Positions 27,829-36,151 of a stretch of DNA of 64,000 nt are shown in pieces. Every line of letters starts with the position of its first letter. The stretch's first letter is position 1. The stretch is from Brevundimonas subvibrioides (GTDB lineage: Bacteria; Pseudomonadota; Alphaproteobacteria; Caulobacterales; Caulobacteraceae). The DNA is taken from positions 124,001-188,000 of the forward strand of contig NZ_CP114542.1 in assembly GCF_027271155.1 (NCBI RefSeq), read 5' to 3'. The position numbers were made by a program, and so were the translations under genes. Below the pieces are notes generated by a model. That model was not told the DNA's origin. It did not search any database and saw only the letters and a list, made by a program, of their open reading frames with translations.

Positions 27829-28644
27829 ATGGCCGCTTCTAACGACCCCTTGTCCGGGCGCAAACCCCAAACGGGGCAAGACTTTGCCGATATCGCCACG
27901 AATCGCGCCGAGGGGGCCAGCATCGACCCGGCCGACGTCGCGCGCTTTTCAGCCCAGGCGGCGGAATGGTGGGATGCGCGCGGGCCGTTCGCGCCCCTGC
28001 ATCGGTTCAATCCGGCCCGCCTCGCCTTCATCCGCGACCGGGTCGCCGAACGCTTTCACCGCGATCCGTCCAGACGGGAGGCCTTCGCGGGACTGAGCCT
28101 GATCGACATCGGGTGCGGCGGCGGCCTGATCGCCGAGCCGATGCGGCGGCTGGGGTTCACCGTCACGGCGATCGACGCCTCGAGCGAAAACATCGGCACT
28201 GCCCGGACCCATGCGGACGAACAGGGGCTCGACATCGCCTATCGCGCCGCCACGGTCGAACAGATGGAGGCCGAGGGGGCGGGGCCGTTCGACGTCGTTC
28301 TGGTGCTGGAGATCATCGAACACGTCGCCGATCCCGAGAGCTTCCTGCGCGCCTGCTCGCGGCGGGTGGCCCCCGGCGGCATCATGATCGTGGCCAGCCT
28401 GAACCGGACGCTGAAGTCCCTGGCGCTGGGCAAGATCGCGGCGGAATACATCCTGCGCTGGGTGCCGGCGGGGACCCACGACTGGCGGCAGTTCCCGAGG
28501 CCCGACGAGATCCGGAGAATGCTGTCGGCTGAACCCCTGACCGTCACCGGGCCGTTCGGTCTGGTCTATAATCCATTGACGGACCGGTGGAGCGAAAGCG
28601 CGGACGCCGACGTCAACTTCATGATGGTCGCGACCCGGGACTGA
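27829..28644 (+). CDS. ubiG: ubiquinone biosynthesis O-methyltransferase UbiG
   Basis: SAM-dependent enzyme that does both O-methylations of ubiquinone synthesis. The 271-residue protein shows the family N-terminus [29 protein letters not shown] motif [13 protein letters not shown], and [13 protein letters not shown]. The acidic/hydrophobic C-terminus with [10 protein letters not shown] is normal. ATG 27829 gives the usual family length; a long open frame continues upstream only because of GC bias. It is divergent from lysC. Confidence 0.94.
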   Translation: MAASNDPLSGRKPQTGQDFADIATNRAEGASIDPADVARFSAQAAEWWDARGPFAPLHRFNPARLAFIRDRVAERFHRDPSRREAFAGLSLIDIGCGGGLIAEPMRRLGFTVTAIDASSENIGTARTHADEQGLDIAYRAATVEQMEAEGAGPFDVVLVLEIIEHVADPESFLRACSRRVAPGGIMIVASLNRTLKSLALGKIAAEYILRWVPAGTHDWRQFPRPDEIRRMLSAEPLTVTGPFGLVYNPLTDRWSESADADVNFMMVATRD

Positions 28645-28742
28645 AGCGTCACCTTACCGCGAATTCACCTACATGACGGGATCGTAACGGGATTCCCGCA
28701 GGCCCGGGTGGCATCGGGAGGCTTCAAACCGTGGAGCTTCTC

Positions 28743-28952
28743 ATGAAACGCCTTCTGATCCTCGCCAGCCTGTCTGCCGCCCTGATGACCACGGGCTGCA
28801 TCACCGTGATCGACGCCGACAGCGACGACACGGCCTGGCACGGCAACAATGCCCAGCCCTTCGACGCCGCCCGCAACGAGTGCGACGAGCGCACCGACGG
28901 TCGCGACGCCTTCCGCGCCTGCATGGCCGAAAAGGGCTGGACCCGCAGCTAG
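28743..28952 (+). CDS. small lipoprotein of unknown function
   Basis: A 69-residue protein with a clear lipoprotein signal: basic start MKRLL, hydrophobic core, lipobox TTGC (C19). The mature part of about 50 residues is charged and has two further cysteines (NECDERTDG and FRACMAEKGW), which could form a disulfide in the periplasm. GGAG lies 7 bases before ATG 28743. Its TAG stop is shared, as CTAG, with the stop of the convergent GNAT gene. No function assigned. Confidence 0.75.
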   Translation: MKRLLILASLSAALMTTGCITVIDADSDDTAWHGNNAQPFDAARNECDERTDGRDAFRACMAEKGWTRS

Positions 28953-29455
28953 GCGGTCGGCGCGACGTCCCGCGTCATGTAGCGGGCGTCCGGACCATAG
29001 CTGGCCAGTCGGGTCGCCATGTCCGGGGCTTCCCGGACCTCGAACCCATGACCGCGCCAGAATGCGGCGGCGTCGTTGACGGCGACCAGGGCGACGGTCG
29101 GCCATCGACCGGCCCTGGCCAGATCGACCACCGCCCGCACGGCCGGTTTCGACCAGCCCTGACCCCGGACCGCCGGGGTCAGGGCGAGGTCGTGCAGATA
29201 CATGACCCCGGCGTCCGCCGGAATCGCCTCGATCAGGGTGTTCAGGGCCGGGGTCGCATCCACGCGCCAGGGATAGGCGACCAGATAGCCTTCCAGCCCC
29301 TGCGACGTCTGCAGCACCCGACAGCCCGCCGGACTGAGCGCCAGCCGGTTCGCGAAACAGTCCCGTCCCTCGAAATGGTCGGGAAAGCCGATCGCGGCGA
29401 TCTCGACCACGCGGTCCAGATCGTCGGCGCGCATCGGCCGCCAGGCGGTCTGCAT
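28949..29455 (-). CDS. GNAT family N-acetyltransferase
   Basis: A 168-residue acetyltransferase of the GNAT fold. The acetyl-CoA loop is VRGQGWSKPAVRAVVD, preceded by the beta-strand MYLHDLALTP and followed by VAVNDAAAFWRGHGFEV, the usual strand-turn-helix. ATG 29455 shares one base with the DUF1178 stop (TGATG), so it is the last gene of the comF-grxC-nitrilase-DUF1178 unit. The substrate is unknown. Confidence 0.88.
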   Translation of the reverse strand: MQTAWRPMRADDLDRVVEIAAIGFPDHFEGRDCFANRLALSPAGCRVLQTSQGLEGYLVAYPWRVDATPALNTLIEAIPADAGVMYLHDLALTPAVRGQGWSKPAVRAVVDLARAGRWPTVALVAVNDAAAFWRGHGFEVREAPDMATRLASYGPDARYMTRDVAPTA

Positions 29456-29886
29456 CAGTTGACCTTGGCGGGATCGATCGGCGCGGGCGGCAGCGCGGCG
29501 CAGGGCACGCCGTCCGCTTTCAGCGCCTTCACCTCGGCGGGCGTTGCCTCGCCATAGATCTCGCGTTTCTCGGACTTGCCTTCGTGAATGGCGCGGGCCT
29601 CGCGGGCAAAGGTGTCGCCGACATAGTCGAAATTCGCCTCGACGTGGCTGCGCACCTCGCGTGCGGCCTGCATCATCAGGGTCTGGACCCTGGCCATGTC
29701 CACGGCGGGCGCGGCGTTTCGCGTTCCGGCGACGGCGGGGGCCATGATCTGCTTCGATACGTCTCGCGATCCGCAGAACGGGCATTCGACCAGCCCCCGG
29801 GCGGCCTGGTCGTCATAGTCGCCGGACGACCCGAACCAGGCCTCGAACGGATGGTCGGCCTCGCATCTCAGGGCATAGCGGATCAT
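29455..29886 (-). CDS. DUF1178 protein
   Basis: A 143-residue protein beginning MIRYALRCEADHPFEAWF with a CPFCGS zinc-binding half-site, the standard DUF1178 start. The rest is helical with DEFVGDxF-like FDYVGDTFAREARAIH, a family signature. Function unknown; conserved next to a nitrilase-family gene and grxC in alphaproteobacteria. It overlaps the nitrilase stop as ATGA (29883-29886) and the GNAT start as TGATG. Confidence 0.92.
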   Translation of the reverse strand: MIRYALRCEADHPFEAWFGSSGDYDDQAARGLVECPFCGSRDVSKQIMAPAVAGTRNAAPAVDMARVQTLMMQAAREVRSHVEANFDYVGDTFAREARAIHEGKSEKREIYGEATPAEVKALKADGVPCAALPPAPIDPAKVN

Positions 29887-30719
29887 GGCGCTGCGAACGC
29901 GCGGTCGTGCCGCAACTGGGGCACGGAGGCGCGCGCCGCCTCGACCGCCGCGAGGTCCAGCGTCGCATGCAGCACGGCCGGTTCGTCGTGATCCAGCCTG
30001 GCGATCACCTCGCCCCACGGTCCGACGACGATGGACCGGCCCCAGGTCTTGCGCCCGTCCTCGTGCATGCCGCCCTGGGCAGGGGCCAGGATGAAGGCGC
30101 CGGTCTCGATGGCGCGGGCGCGAAGCAGGGTCTCCCAGTGGGCCTCGCCGGTCGGGACGGTGAATGCGGCGGGCACGGCAATCATGCAGGCCCCCGCCCT
30201 GGCCAGCTGGCGGAAAAGATGCGGGAACCGCACATCGTAGCAGACCGTCAGACCCAGTCTGCCCCAGGGGGTTGCAGCCACACAGGCCCCGTCGCCCGGC
30301 CGGATCGACGCACTCTCGCGATAGGTCTCCCCATTGGCCAGATCGACGTCGAACACATGCAGCTTGTCGTAGCGCGCCACGATCGTGCCGTTCGCATCGA
30401 TCAGCAGTGAGCGATTCGCCGCCCGGTCGTCGCCCGCATGGCCGGAGCGGACGATGGCCGACCCGATCAGCAGCCAGACGCCCAGTTCGGCCGCCAGATG
30501 CCGCAGGCCGATCACGGCCGCATCCTGATCCTCGTCGACGATCGCCAGCACCCGTCGATCCCGGCGCTGTTCCAGCAGGTTGGAGCCTTCGGGCGTCAGG
30601 ATCAGCCTGGCGCCCCCCGCCGCCGCCTGGCGGATCAGCGGCTCGACATGCGCCAGGGCCGCGGTGGCCGTGGCGGGCGTCCGCGTCTGGATCAGGGCGA
30701 TGGGCAGGCTGGATGACAT
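29883..30719 (-). CDS. carbon-nitrogen hydrolase (Nit1/omega-amidase-like)
   Basis: Nitrilase-superfamily amidase of 278 residues. The Glu-Lys-Cys triad is visible in TPEGSNLL, RYDKLHVFDVD and CYDVRFPHLFR. DLANGETYRESAS and GGMHEDGRKTWGRS match the Nit1/2 type that repairs deaminated glutathione or hydrolyses omega-amides; the link to the neighbouring glutaredoxin gene fits glutathione metabolism. ATG 30719 overlaps the grxC stop as TGATG. Open frame upstream of 30719 is not used. Confidence 0.92.
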   Translation of the reverse strand: MSSSLPIALIQTRTPATATAALAHVEPLIRQAAAGGARLILTPEGSNLLEQRRDRRVLAIVDEDQDAAVIGLRHLAAELGVWLLIGSAIVRSGHAGDDRAANRSLLIDANGTIVARYDKLHVFDVDLANGETYRESASIRPGDGACVAATPWGRLGLTVCYDVRFPHLFRQLARAGACMIAVPAAFTVPTGEAHWETLLRARAIETGAFILAPAQGGMHEDGRKTWGRSIVVGPWGEVIARLDHDEPAVLHATLDLAAVEAARASVPQLRHDRAFAAP

Positions 30720-30976
30720 CAGGTGGCCAGCAGGGGATCCAGACCGCCGCGACGGTCCAGGGCGCTCATGTCGTCGGCCCCGCCGATGTGTTTTCCGTCG
30801 ATGAAGATCTGCGGGAAGGTGGCCTTGCCGCCGGCCTTCTCGACCATCTCGGCCTTTTTGGCCGGATCGTTGGAGGCGACGATCTCGGTATAGGCCGCGC
30901 CCTTGCGGTCCAGCAGCGCCATGGCCGCGTGGCAATAGGGGCAACCGGGCTTGGTATAGAGGACGACGTCGGCCAA
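30719..30976 (-). CDS. grxC: glutaredoxin 3
   Basis: Dithiol glutaredoxin of 85 residues that reduces protein disulfides with glutathione. Active site CPYC in TKPGCPYCHAAMALL, cis-proline in TFPQIFIDGKHIGG. Normal length for GrxC. It lies 33 bases after comF on the same strand and couples to the nitrilase gene through TGATG. Confidence 0.95.
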   Translation of the reverse strand: MADVVLYTKPGCPYCHAAMALLDRKGAAYTEIVASNDPAKKAEMVEKAGGKATFPQIFIDGKHIGGADDMSALDRRGGLDPLLAT

Positions 30977-31009
30977 GGCGAAACTCCGAAAAACTGAGGG
31001 GTATACGGC

Positions 31010-31816
31010 TTACTTAGGGACTTCGCGCGCCGTTCGCACCCTTGCGATGACGGCCAGATCGACGGCGCGGGCCCCGCCGTCCAGAAGGGCCTTCGCGCAG
31101 GCCTCGGCCGTCGCCCCGGTCGTCAGCACGTCATCGATCAGCAGGATGCGCCGCCCCCGGACACGGCGCGCGCCCGCCGCTGTCAGGGTGAAGGCCGATC
31201 TGACGTTCAGCCGCCGTCCGCGCGCGCTGCGGCCGCCCTGGGATTGCGTCCGCGTCGTGCGCAGCAGGGCGTCCGGCAGATAGTCCCGCTGCGCCGACCG
31301 GGCCAGGGGCCGGGCGATCTCCGCCGCCTGGTTGAACCGGCGCGCCAGCAGCCGCGTGGGATGCAGCGGGACGGGGACCACGGCATCAGCCTGGTCGATC
31401 AGCGGCGCGGCGGCGCGACCCAGCCAGCGGGCGAACAGGCCCGCGAACTGCTGCTGGTCGCCATGCTTGAACTGCAGGATCAGGCCGCGCGACGCCGCGT
31501 CATAGACGCAGGCCGCCCGGCAGCGCGAAAACCGGTAGGGCGAGGCGAGGCAGGCCGCGCACCGGTCCGAGGCGAACTCGCCGCCGTCGTATTCGAACGC
31601 CGCGCCACACCCGTCGCAGACGGGGTCCTCCAGAAAGACGACGCGGCTCCAGGCCCCCGCCGTCAGCCCCGCCGCCTGCGTCGCTTCGAGCCTGTCGTGG
31701 GCCATGGGGGGCAGGACCAGATCGGCCAGACTCCGCCCCAGACCGGTCAGTCCGAGCACCGCGCGCACACGCGCCGCTTCCCAACGCGCGCTCCAGTCCC
31801 CATCCTGAAGGTTCAT
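31010..31816 (-). CDS. comF: ComF family amidophosphoribosyltransferase-like protein
   Basis: A 268-residue PRTase-fold protein related to ComF/GntX. The N-terminal zinc-ribbon is visible (CDGCGAAFEYDGG, then CAACLAS), and the C-terminal PRPP loop is LLIDDVLTTGATAEACAKAL. In competent bacteria ComF helps single-stranded DNA uptake; in others its role is unsettled. Start ATG 31816 overlaps head-to-head with the ATG of the divergent methyltransferase gene: both lie in CATG (31814-31817). It heads the comF-grxC-nitrilase-DUF1178-GNAT unit. Confidence 0.92.
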   Translation of the reverse strand: MNLQDGDWSARWEAARVRAVLGLTGLGRSLADLVLPPMAHDRLEATQAAGLTAGAWSRVVFLEDPVCDGCGAAFEYDGGEFASDRCAACLASPYRFSRCRAACVYDAASRGLILQFKHGDQQQFAGLFARWLGRAAAPLIDQADAVVPVPLHPTRLLARRFNQAAEIARPLARSAQRDYLPDALLRTTRTQSQGGRSARGRRLNVRSAFTLTAAGARRVRGRRILLIDDVLTTGATAEACAKALLDGGARAVDLAVIARVRTAREVPK

Positions 31817-32693
31817 GACCGCCCCCGGCCCCCCCGTCATCTTCGATCCTGCGCGCCGCGCCCTGCGGCTGGCGCGATCAGCGCCCCTGTTCGCCCGGGC
31901 CGATTTCCTGCATCGCCGGGCGGCAGAGAACGCCGTCCTGAGCCTCGAAGCCACCTTGCGACAGTTTCCGGTCGTCGTCGACCTGTCGGCCCACCCGGGC
32001 GTGTTCGGCACCGTTCTCGGCGACAGCGACGCATCGGGACGCGTCGGCCGGCCGGCGGTTCTCCGGGCAGATCCGGCTGCTCCGGGTGCCAGCCCGCTGG
32101 ACCTCGCGGACGCATCGACCGATCTGATCGTGTCGCTGATGACCCTGCATTGGGCCAACGACCTGCCCGGCGCGCTCAGCCAGATCCGGCGCGCGCTGAA
32201 GCCCGACGGGCTCTTTCTCGGCACCTTGCTGGGCGCGGGCACCCTGAAGGAGCTTCGCGCCGTCCTGACCGAGGCCGAGCTGGCCGAACGGGGCGGGGCC
32301 CAGGCACGCGTCTCGCCGTTCGCGGACGGGTTCGACGGTGCCGGCCTGTTGCAGCGGGCCGGGTTCGCCCTGCCGGTCGCCGATGTGGACCGTCTGACGG
32401 TCCGCTACCCGGACCTGTTCGCCCTGATCCGCGATCTGCGCGCCATCGGCGAGACCAATGTCCTGGCCGGCACTACCCGGCCGCTGACACGCGGCATCGT
32501 CGCGCGGGCCGCCGCGCTGTACGCCGGGCGATACGGCGAGCCGGACGGCCGGATCCCCGCGACCTTCGAGATCGTCAATCTGGCGGGCTGGGCCCCGCAC
32601 GAGGGTCAGCAGAAGCCCCTGCCGCGCGGTTCGGCCAGGGTCCGCCTCGCCGACGCGCTGGGCGTGGTCGAGCACGGACGCGGCAAACGCTAG
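31815..32693 (+). CDS. SAM-dependent methyltransferase (BioC/NDUFAF5-like)
   Basis: A 292-residue protein starting MTAPGPPVIFD, with the family's FLHRRAAENAV segment, a reduced SAM-binding region (VVVDLSAHPG) and MTLHWANDLPGALSQIRRALKPDGLFLGTLLGAGTL, closely matching the BioC/NDUFAF5 group. In mitochondria the relative hydroxylates complex I; in bacteria the role is open. The motif I is degenerate (DLSAHPG instead of DLGCGTG), so SAM binding may be altered. Its start codon overlaps that of comF on the other strand, and its stop is CTAG shared with the convergent gene. Confidence 0.82.
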   Translation: MTAPGPPVIFDPARRALRLARSAPLFARADFLHRRAAENAVLSLEATLRQFPVVVDLSAHPGVFGTVLGDSDASGRVGRPAVLRADPAAPGASPLDLADASTDLIVSLMTLHWANDLPGALSQIRRALKPDGLFLGTLLGAGTLKELRAVLTEAELAERGGAQARVSPFADGFDGAGLLQRAGFALPVADVDRLTVRYPDLFALIRDLRAIGETNVLAGTTRPLTRGIVARAAALYAGRYGEPDGRIPATFEIVNLAGWAPHEGQQKPLPRGSARVRLADALGVVEHGRGKR

Positions 32694-33148
32694 AGCGGCA
32701 CCGCCTCGACCAGGACTTCGGTCCGGCGCCGCAGGGGTTCCTGAACGCCATCGGGACTGACGGCGCCCGTGTCCCCCGCCGCCGAAATTTCGAACGCCGG
32801 CGCGGGCCAGCCGGCGGCCGTCAGGGCCTCGGCCACCGCCAGGGCCCGGCGCTCGGACAGGTCCTGGTTTGTATCGGCGGCACCGGTCCCGCTGGCCAGG
32901 CCCAGAACCTTGACCGATGTGATCCGGCAGCCCTGCAACTGGGTCGCCGTCAGGCCGATGGCCTCCAGCGCCGGGCTGGTCAGTCGATCGGCCTTCTCGT
33001 TGAAATAGATGTCGAATCGCCTCGTGGCACAGGCACCGGGGGTCGTGACGAGCGCGTCGCGGTCCATGACCCGGGGCTCCATCGCGCACGCCGACAGGCC
33101 GACGGCAGCCACGCCCGCCGCCAGAAGAGCCCTGTGTATCGTGATCAT
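32690..33148 (-). CDS. OmpA-family lipoprotein
   Basis: A 152-residue lipoprotein (lipobox LSAC, C21) with an OmpA C-terminal-like peptidoglycan-binding domain: FDIYFNEKADRLTS, then TNQDLSERRALAVAEAL and the closing RRRTEVLVE. It probably ties the outer membrane to the wall. ATG 33148 is chosen because it gives a proper signal peptide. The stop is the CTAG shared with the methyltransferase gene. A terminator of the next gene lies just upstream. Confidence 0.85.
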   Translation of the reverse strand: MITIHRALLAAGVAAVGLSACAMEPRVMDRDALVTTPGACATRRFDIYFNEKADRLTSPALEAIGLTATQLQGCRITSVKVLGLASGTGAADTNQDLSERRALAVAEALTAAGWPAPAFEISAAGDTGAVSPDGVQEPLRRRTEVLVEAVPL

Positions 33149-33179
33149 CGCCCTGTTTCCCTGTGTTCGCGCAAGCAAA

Positions 33180-33207
33180 GGGCGGCCCGTCGCCTGACGA
33201 GCCGCCC
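33180..33207 (-). terminator. strong hairpin terminator of the glycine-zipper lipoprotein gene
   Basis: Two-part stem: GGGCGGC/GCCGCCC enclosing CGTC/GACG with a four-base loop. On the minus strand it is followed by CTTTGCTTG. It lies 24 bases past the stop of the glycine-zipper gene, the right place for an intrinsic terminator. Confidence 0.6.
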
Positions 33208-33231
33208 CGAAAGTCTTCGATCCGTCAGGGC

Positions 33232-33579
33232 CTAGTAGCGGCGCTGACCGTTTTCCCAGTAACACTCGTTCTGGTTGTTGTCGTAGCAGTAGTAGTACTG
33301 GCCACGGTTGTCGCGATAGCGTTGCTGGTTGTTGCGGTCGGCCTGGGAGCCTCGCACTGCGCCGACGGTGCCGCCGATGGCGCCGCCGATCAGGGCTCCG
33401 GTCGCGGCGTTGCCGCTGCCGACGTTGTTGCCGATGATGGCACCGGCCACGGCCCCGATGCCGGCGCCGATCGCGCCCTGGCGGACGGTCTGGTTGGAGG
33501 TGCTGTTGCCATAGGGGTCGGTCGCGCAGGCCGATGCGAGCAGGCCGGCGAAGCCGATCGCGAGAATTGCCGTCTTCAT
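33232..33579 (-). CDS. glycine-zipper lipoprotein (YMGG-like)
   Basis: A 115-residue lipoprotein (lipobox ASAC, C18). The middle is a glycine zipper, GAIGAGIGAVAGAIIGNN and GALIGGAIGGTVG, which should form a membrane-spanning helical hairpin. The C-terminus is rich in Tyr, Asn and Gln with two cysteines (YYYCYDNNQNECYWENGQ). Related proteins are abundant outer-membrane lipoproteins in alphaproteobacteria. ATG 33579 is used rather than 33594 because it directly precedes the signal peptide. Confidence 0.85.
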   Translation of the reverse strand: MKTAILAIGFAGLLASACATDPYGNSTSNQTVRQGAIGAGIGAVAGAIIGNNVGSGNAATGALIGGAIGGTVGAVRGSQADRNNQQRYRDNRGQYYYCYDNNQNECYWENGQRRY

Positions 33580-33739
33580 GGATGTGTCCTTCATTCCTGA
33601 TGTTCGCCCCGAGAGCGAGAACGCTGGATTATGGCCCAGGTTCCGCGCCTATGCTCGACGTTAACGATGGCATAGGCTGCAGCGGGCCGCGCAAGGGGCG
33701 CCGGTTTCGAACACGTCAGCGTTTGTGAGGGGTTTTTCG

Positions 33740-34096
33740 ATGCGTTTTCCTGAGCCGGTCCGGATGTCGGACGATCATGCCAGCCCGGTCTGGGCCCGCA
33801 CCAAACGCCGGTCGGGCGGCGGGGGCGGTGGCTTCGTCGGTCTGCTGGTCACGCTTCTGGCCCTGTTCGGCGTGTTGACGGCGGTTCTGGGCATCAAGGA
33901 ACAGTCGCTGGCCAAGGGCGGCGCGCTGATGGACGGCTGGATCACCGCCGGCGTCACCTCCGCCAAAGGCCTGGTCGGCAAGGCCCCGGAAGCCGCCGAA
34001 GGCGCGGCCGACAAGGCGGGTGCTGCGGCCGAAAAGACCGGCGACGCCCTGCAGGCCGGTGCGGCCACCACGGCCGAAGAGCTCAAGAAGCAATAG
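33740..34096 (+). CDS. single-pass membrane protein with Ala/Lys-rich tail, unknown function
   Basis: About 118 residues: a charged N-terminus, a glycine run (GGGGGG), one transmembrane helix (FVGLLVTLLALFGVLTAVLG), and a periplasmic or cytoplasmic tail rich in alanine and lysine (EAAEGAADKAGAAAEK), like late-embryogenesis or apolipoprotein-type amphipathic helices. ATG 33740 is preferred to GTG 33725; ATG 33764 is also possible. No family recognised. Codon use fits a real gene. Confidence 0.6.
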   Translation: MRFPEPVRMSDDHASPVWARTKRRSGGGGGGFVGLLVTLLALFGVLTAVLGIKEQSLAKGGALMDGWITAGVTSAKGLVGKAPEAAEGAADKAGAAAEKTGDALQAGAATTAEELKKQ

Positions 34097-34141
34097 TCAC
34101 GCTTGGCCGGAACGCGGGCTGGACAGGCGCGTTCGGGCGTG

Positions 34142-35113
34142 ATGACCGACACCATCACGCCATCGCCCGTGCCCGTCGACCTGCCCGAAGCCGCGCCAGA
34201 CGCGGCGGTCGCCGAACCGCGCGCCCTGACGCCCCATGTCGCGATCTCGCGCGTGGTGATCCTGGTCAACACCCTGTCCGGCTCGGTCGGACCCAGGGCG
34301 GTCGCCGAGGTCGAGGCCATCATGGCAGACTATCCCTGCGCGGCCGAGATCGTCGAACTGGTCGGCGCCACCATGGACGCCCAGATCGATCAGGCCCTGG
34401 CGTCGAACCCCGATGTCCTGTTCGTTCTGGCCGGAGACGGCACGGCACGGGCCGCGGCCTCCCGGGCGGGGCCGAAGGGACCGCTGGTGGCCCCGCTGCC
34501 GGGCGGCACCATGAACATGCTGCCGAGGGCGCTCTATGGCACCGGCGACTGGAAGCTGGCGCTGCGCGAGGCGCTGGAGAACGGCTCGCCGCAGTGCGTG
34601 TCGGGCGGCATGGTCGAGGGACAGTCCTTCTATTGCGCCGGCATCTTCGGATCGCCCGCCCTGTGGGCCCCCGCGCGCGAGGCGATGCGGACCGGCAAGC
34701 TCAGCCTCGCCTGGACCTATGGGCGACGCGCGCTGAAGCGGGCCTTCTCCGGCAAGATTCGCGTCGAACTGGACGGCGGCAAGGTCCGTCGAAGCGAGGC
34801 GCTGGCGCTGATCAGCCCGATGATCTCCAGGGCGATGGACGAGCCCGTGGGCCTGGAAGCCGCCGCCATGGACCCGGCCGACGCGGCCCAGGTCTTCCGC
34901 CTGGCGGCCAATGCCCTGTTCAGCGACTGGCGTCAGGATCCGTCCGTGGTCACCCGGCCGGCACGGAAAATCCGCATCCGCGCCCGCTCAAGGATTCCGG
35001 CCGTGCTGGACGGGGAGCCGACCCTGCTGCATCACGACACCATGGTGACCTTCATTCCAAAGGCCTGGCAGGCCCTGGCCCCCGATCCCCGTCCTCAGGG
35101 CGAGGCTGTCTGA
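34142..35113 (+). CDS. diacylglycerol/lipid kinase family protein
   Basis: A 323-residue protein of the DAGK catalytic family (YegS/sphingosine kinase fold). Nucleotide motif FVLAGDGTARAAAS (GGDGT equivalent) and the following LPGGTMNMLPRAL are intact; the N-terminal strand VILVNTLSGSVG is typical. It should phosphorylate a lipid alcohol at the inner membrane; the substrate is unknown. ATG 34142 is chosen over upstream TTG and GTG codons. It is followed after 28 bases by a metallophosphoesterase gene, a likely operon partner. Confidence 0.88.
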   Translation: MTDTITPSPVPVDLPEAAPDAAVAEPRALTPHVAISRVVILVNTLSGSVGPRAVAEVEAIMADYPCAAEIVELVGATMDAQIDQALASNPDVLFVLAGDGTARAAASRAGPKGPLVAPLPGGTMNMLPRALYGTGDWKLALREALENGSPQCVSGGMVEGQSFYCAGIFGSPALWAPAREAMRTGKLSLAWTYGRRALKRAFSGKIRVELDGGKVRRSEALALISPMISRAMDEPVGLEAAAMDPADAAQVFRLAANALFSDWRQDPSVVTRPARKIRIRARSRIPAVLDGEPTLLHHDTMVTFIPKAWQALAPDPRPQGEAV

Positions 35114-35141
35114 TGCGGCTGTCCGCCCGGGGAACCGCCCG

Positions 35142-35999
35142 GTGAAGACCGGCCGCCTGCTGCAGTTTTCCGACGTCCATTTCGGCGTCGAACATCCCCA
35201 TGCCTGCGCCGCCGCGCTCGATTACGCCCATGCGACGCCCAGCGACCTGATCCTGATCACGGGCGATATCACGCAGAAGGGTCTGCCCGCCGAATTCGCC
35301 GCTGCCGGGGCCTGGATCCGGGCGATGCCGACGCCGCGCTTCGTCATCGTCGGCAATCACGACGTGCCCTATTACAGCCTGGGTGCCCGCCTGTTCCGGC
35401 CGTGGAAGGCGTTCGAGGACGCGACCGGTCATCCGGCCCACGACGGCGAGTTCATCTCCGACAGCGTGATGGTGCGCGGCGTCGTCACCGCGCGCGGCTG
35501 GCAGGTCCGGGCCAACTGGTCCAAGGGCGTGATCGATCTGAACCAGACGCGCCGCGCGGCCGAGGCCCTGCGCCAGGCCCCGGTCGGCGCGCTCCGCATC
35601 CTCGCCTGCCATCATCCGCTGATCGAAATGATCGGCACCCCCATGACGGGCGACGTCAAACGCGGCGACGCGGCGGCCGGCATCTTCGCCGAGGCGGGCG
35701 TGGACCTGATCACCACGGGCCATGTGCATGTGCCCTTCGCCCTTCCGATCGACCTGTCGGACCGTTGCTCCTACGCCGTCGGCTGCGGGACCCTGTCCCG
35801 GCGCGAACGCGGAACCCCGCCCAGCTTCAACCAGATCGAGTGGTCGGCTCACGAGATCGTGGTGACGGCCATCGCCTGGGACGGCCAGAGGTTCAAACCC
35901 GCCCAGAGCTGGCGTCTGCCCCGTCGTCAGGACACCCGGCACACGGCATCCGCTCCCGATCCGGCGACGCCGGGCGCCCTGGAAGCGGCCATGAGCTGA
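35142..35999 (+). CDS. metallophosphoesterase
   Basis: Calcineurin-like phosphoesterase of 285 residues starting at GTG 35142. Metal-binding motifs are all present: SDVHFG (D-x-H), GDITQKG (GD), GNHDVPY (GNHD), CHHPLIE and GHVHVPF (GHxH). The group includes cyclic nucleotide and phospholipid phosphodiesterases. Coming right after a lipid kinase gene, a role in lipid phosphate turnover is possible, but that is inference. Confidence 0.9.
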   Translation: MKTGRLLQFSDVHFGVEHPHACAAALDYAHATPSDLILITGDITQKGLPAEFAAAGAWIRAMPTPRFVIVGNHDVPYYSLGARLFRPWKAFEDATGHPAHDGEFISDSVMVRGVVTARGWQVRANWSKGVIDLNQTRRAAEALRQAPVGALRILACHHPLIEMIGTPMTGDVKRGDAAAGIFAEAGVDLITTGHVHVPFALPIDLSDRCSYAVGCGTLSRRERGTPPSFNQIEWSAHEIVVTAIAWDGQRFKPAQSWRLPRRQDTRHTASAPDPATPGALEAAMS

Positions 36000-36008
36000 A
36001 GCCGGAAA

Positions 36009-36038
36009 AAAGCCGCGACCCGGGAGGATCGCGGCTTT
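36009..36038 (+). terminator. hairpin terminator after the metallophosphoesterase gene
   Basis: Ten-base perfect stem AAAGCCGCGA/TCGCGGCTTT with a ten-base loop, starting 10 bases after the stop. The A/T ends of the stem make it usable from either strand. The rest of the gap up to 36151 contains a short direct repeat of CGGTCCGCCTCGAAC but no gene. Confidence 0.65.
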
Positions 36039-36151
36039 GGGTCGTCTGGCCCAGAGTCGGCGGGCGATCCCGGTCCGCCTCGAACCTGACATGAGCGAGG
36101 GCATGATTTCGGCCGGACCCGCGACGGCGGTCCGCCTCGAACGATCAGACC

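Noticed and set aside
36060..36145. Direct repeat CGGTCCGCCTCGAAC in the gap after the metallophosphoesterase gene
   Set aside because: Two short copies only, in noncoding DNA, with no symmetry or gene association that would show a function.
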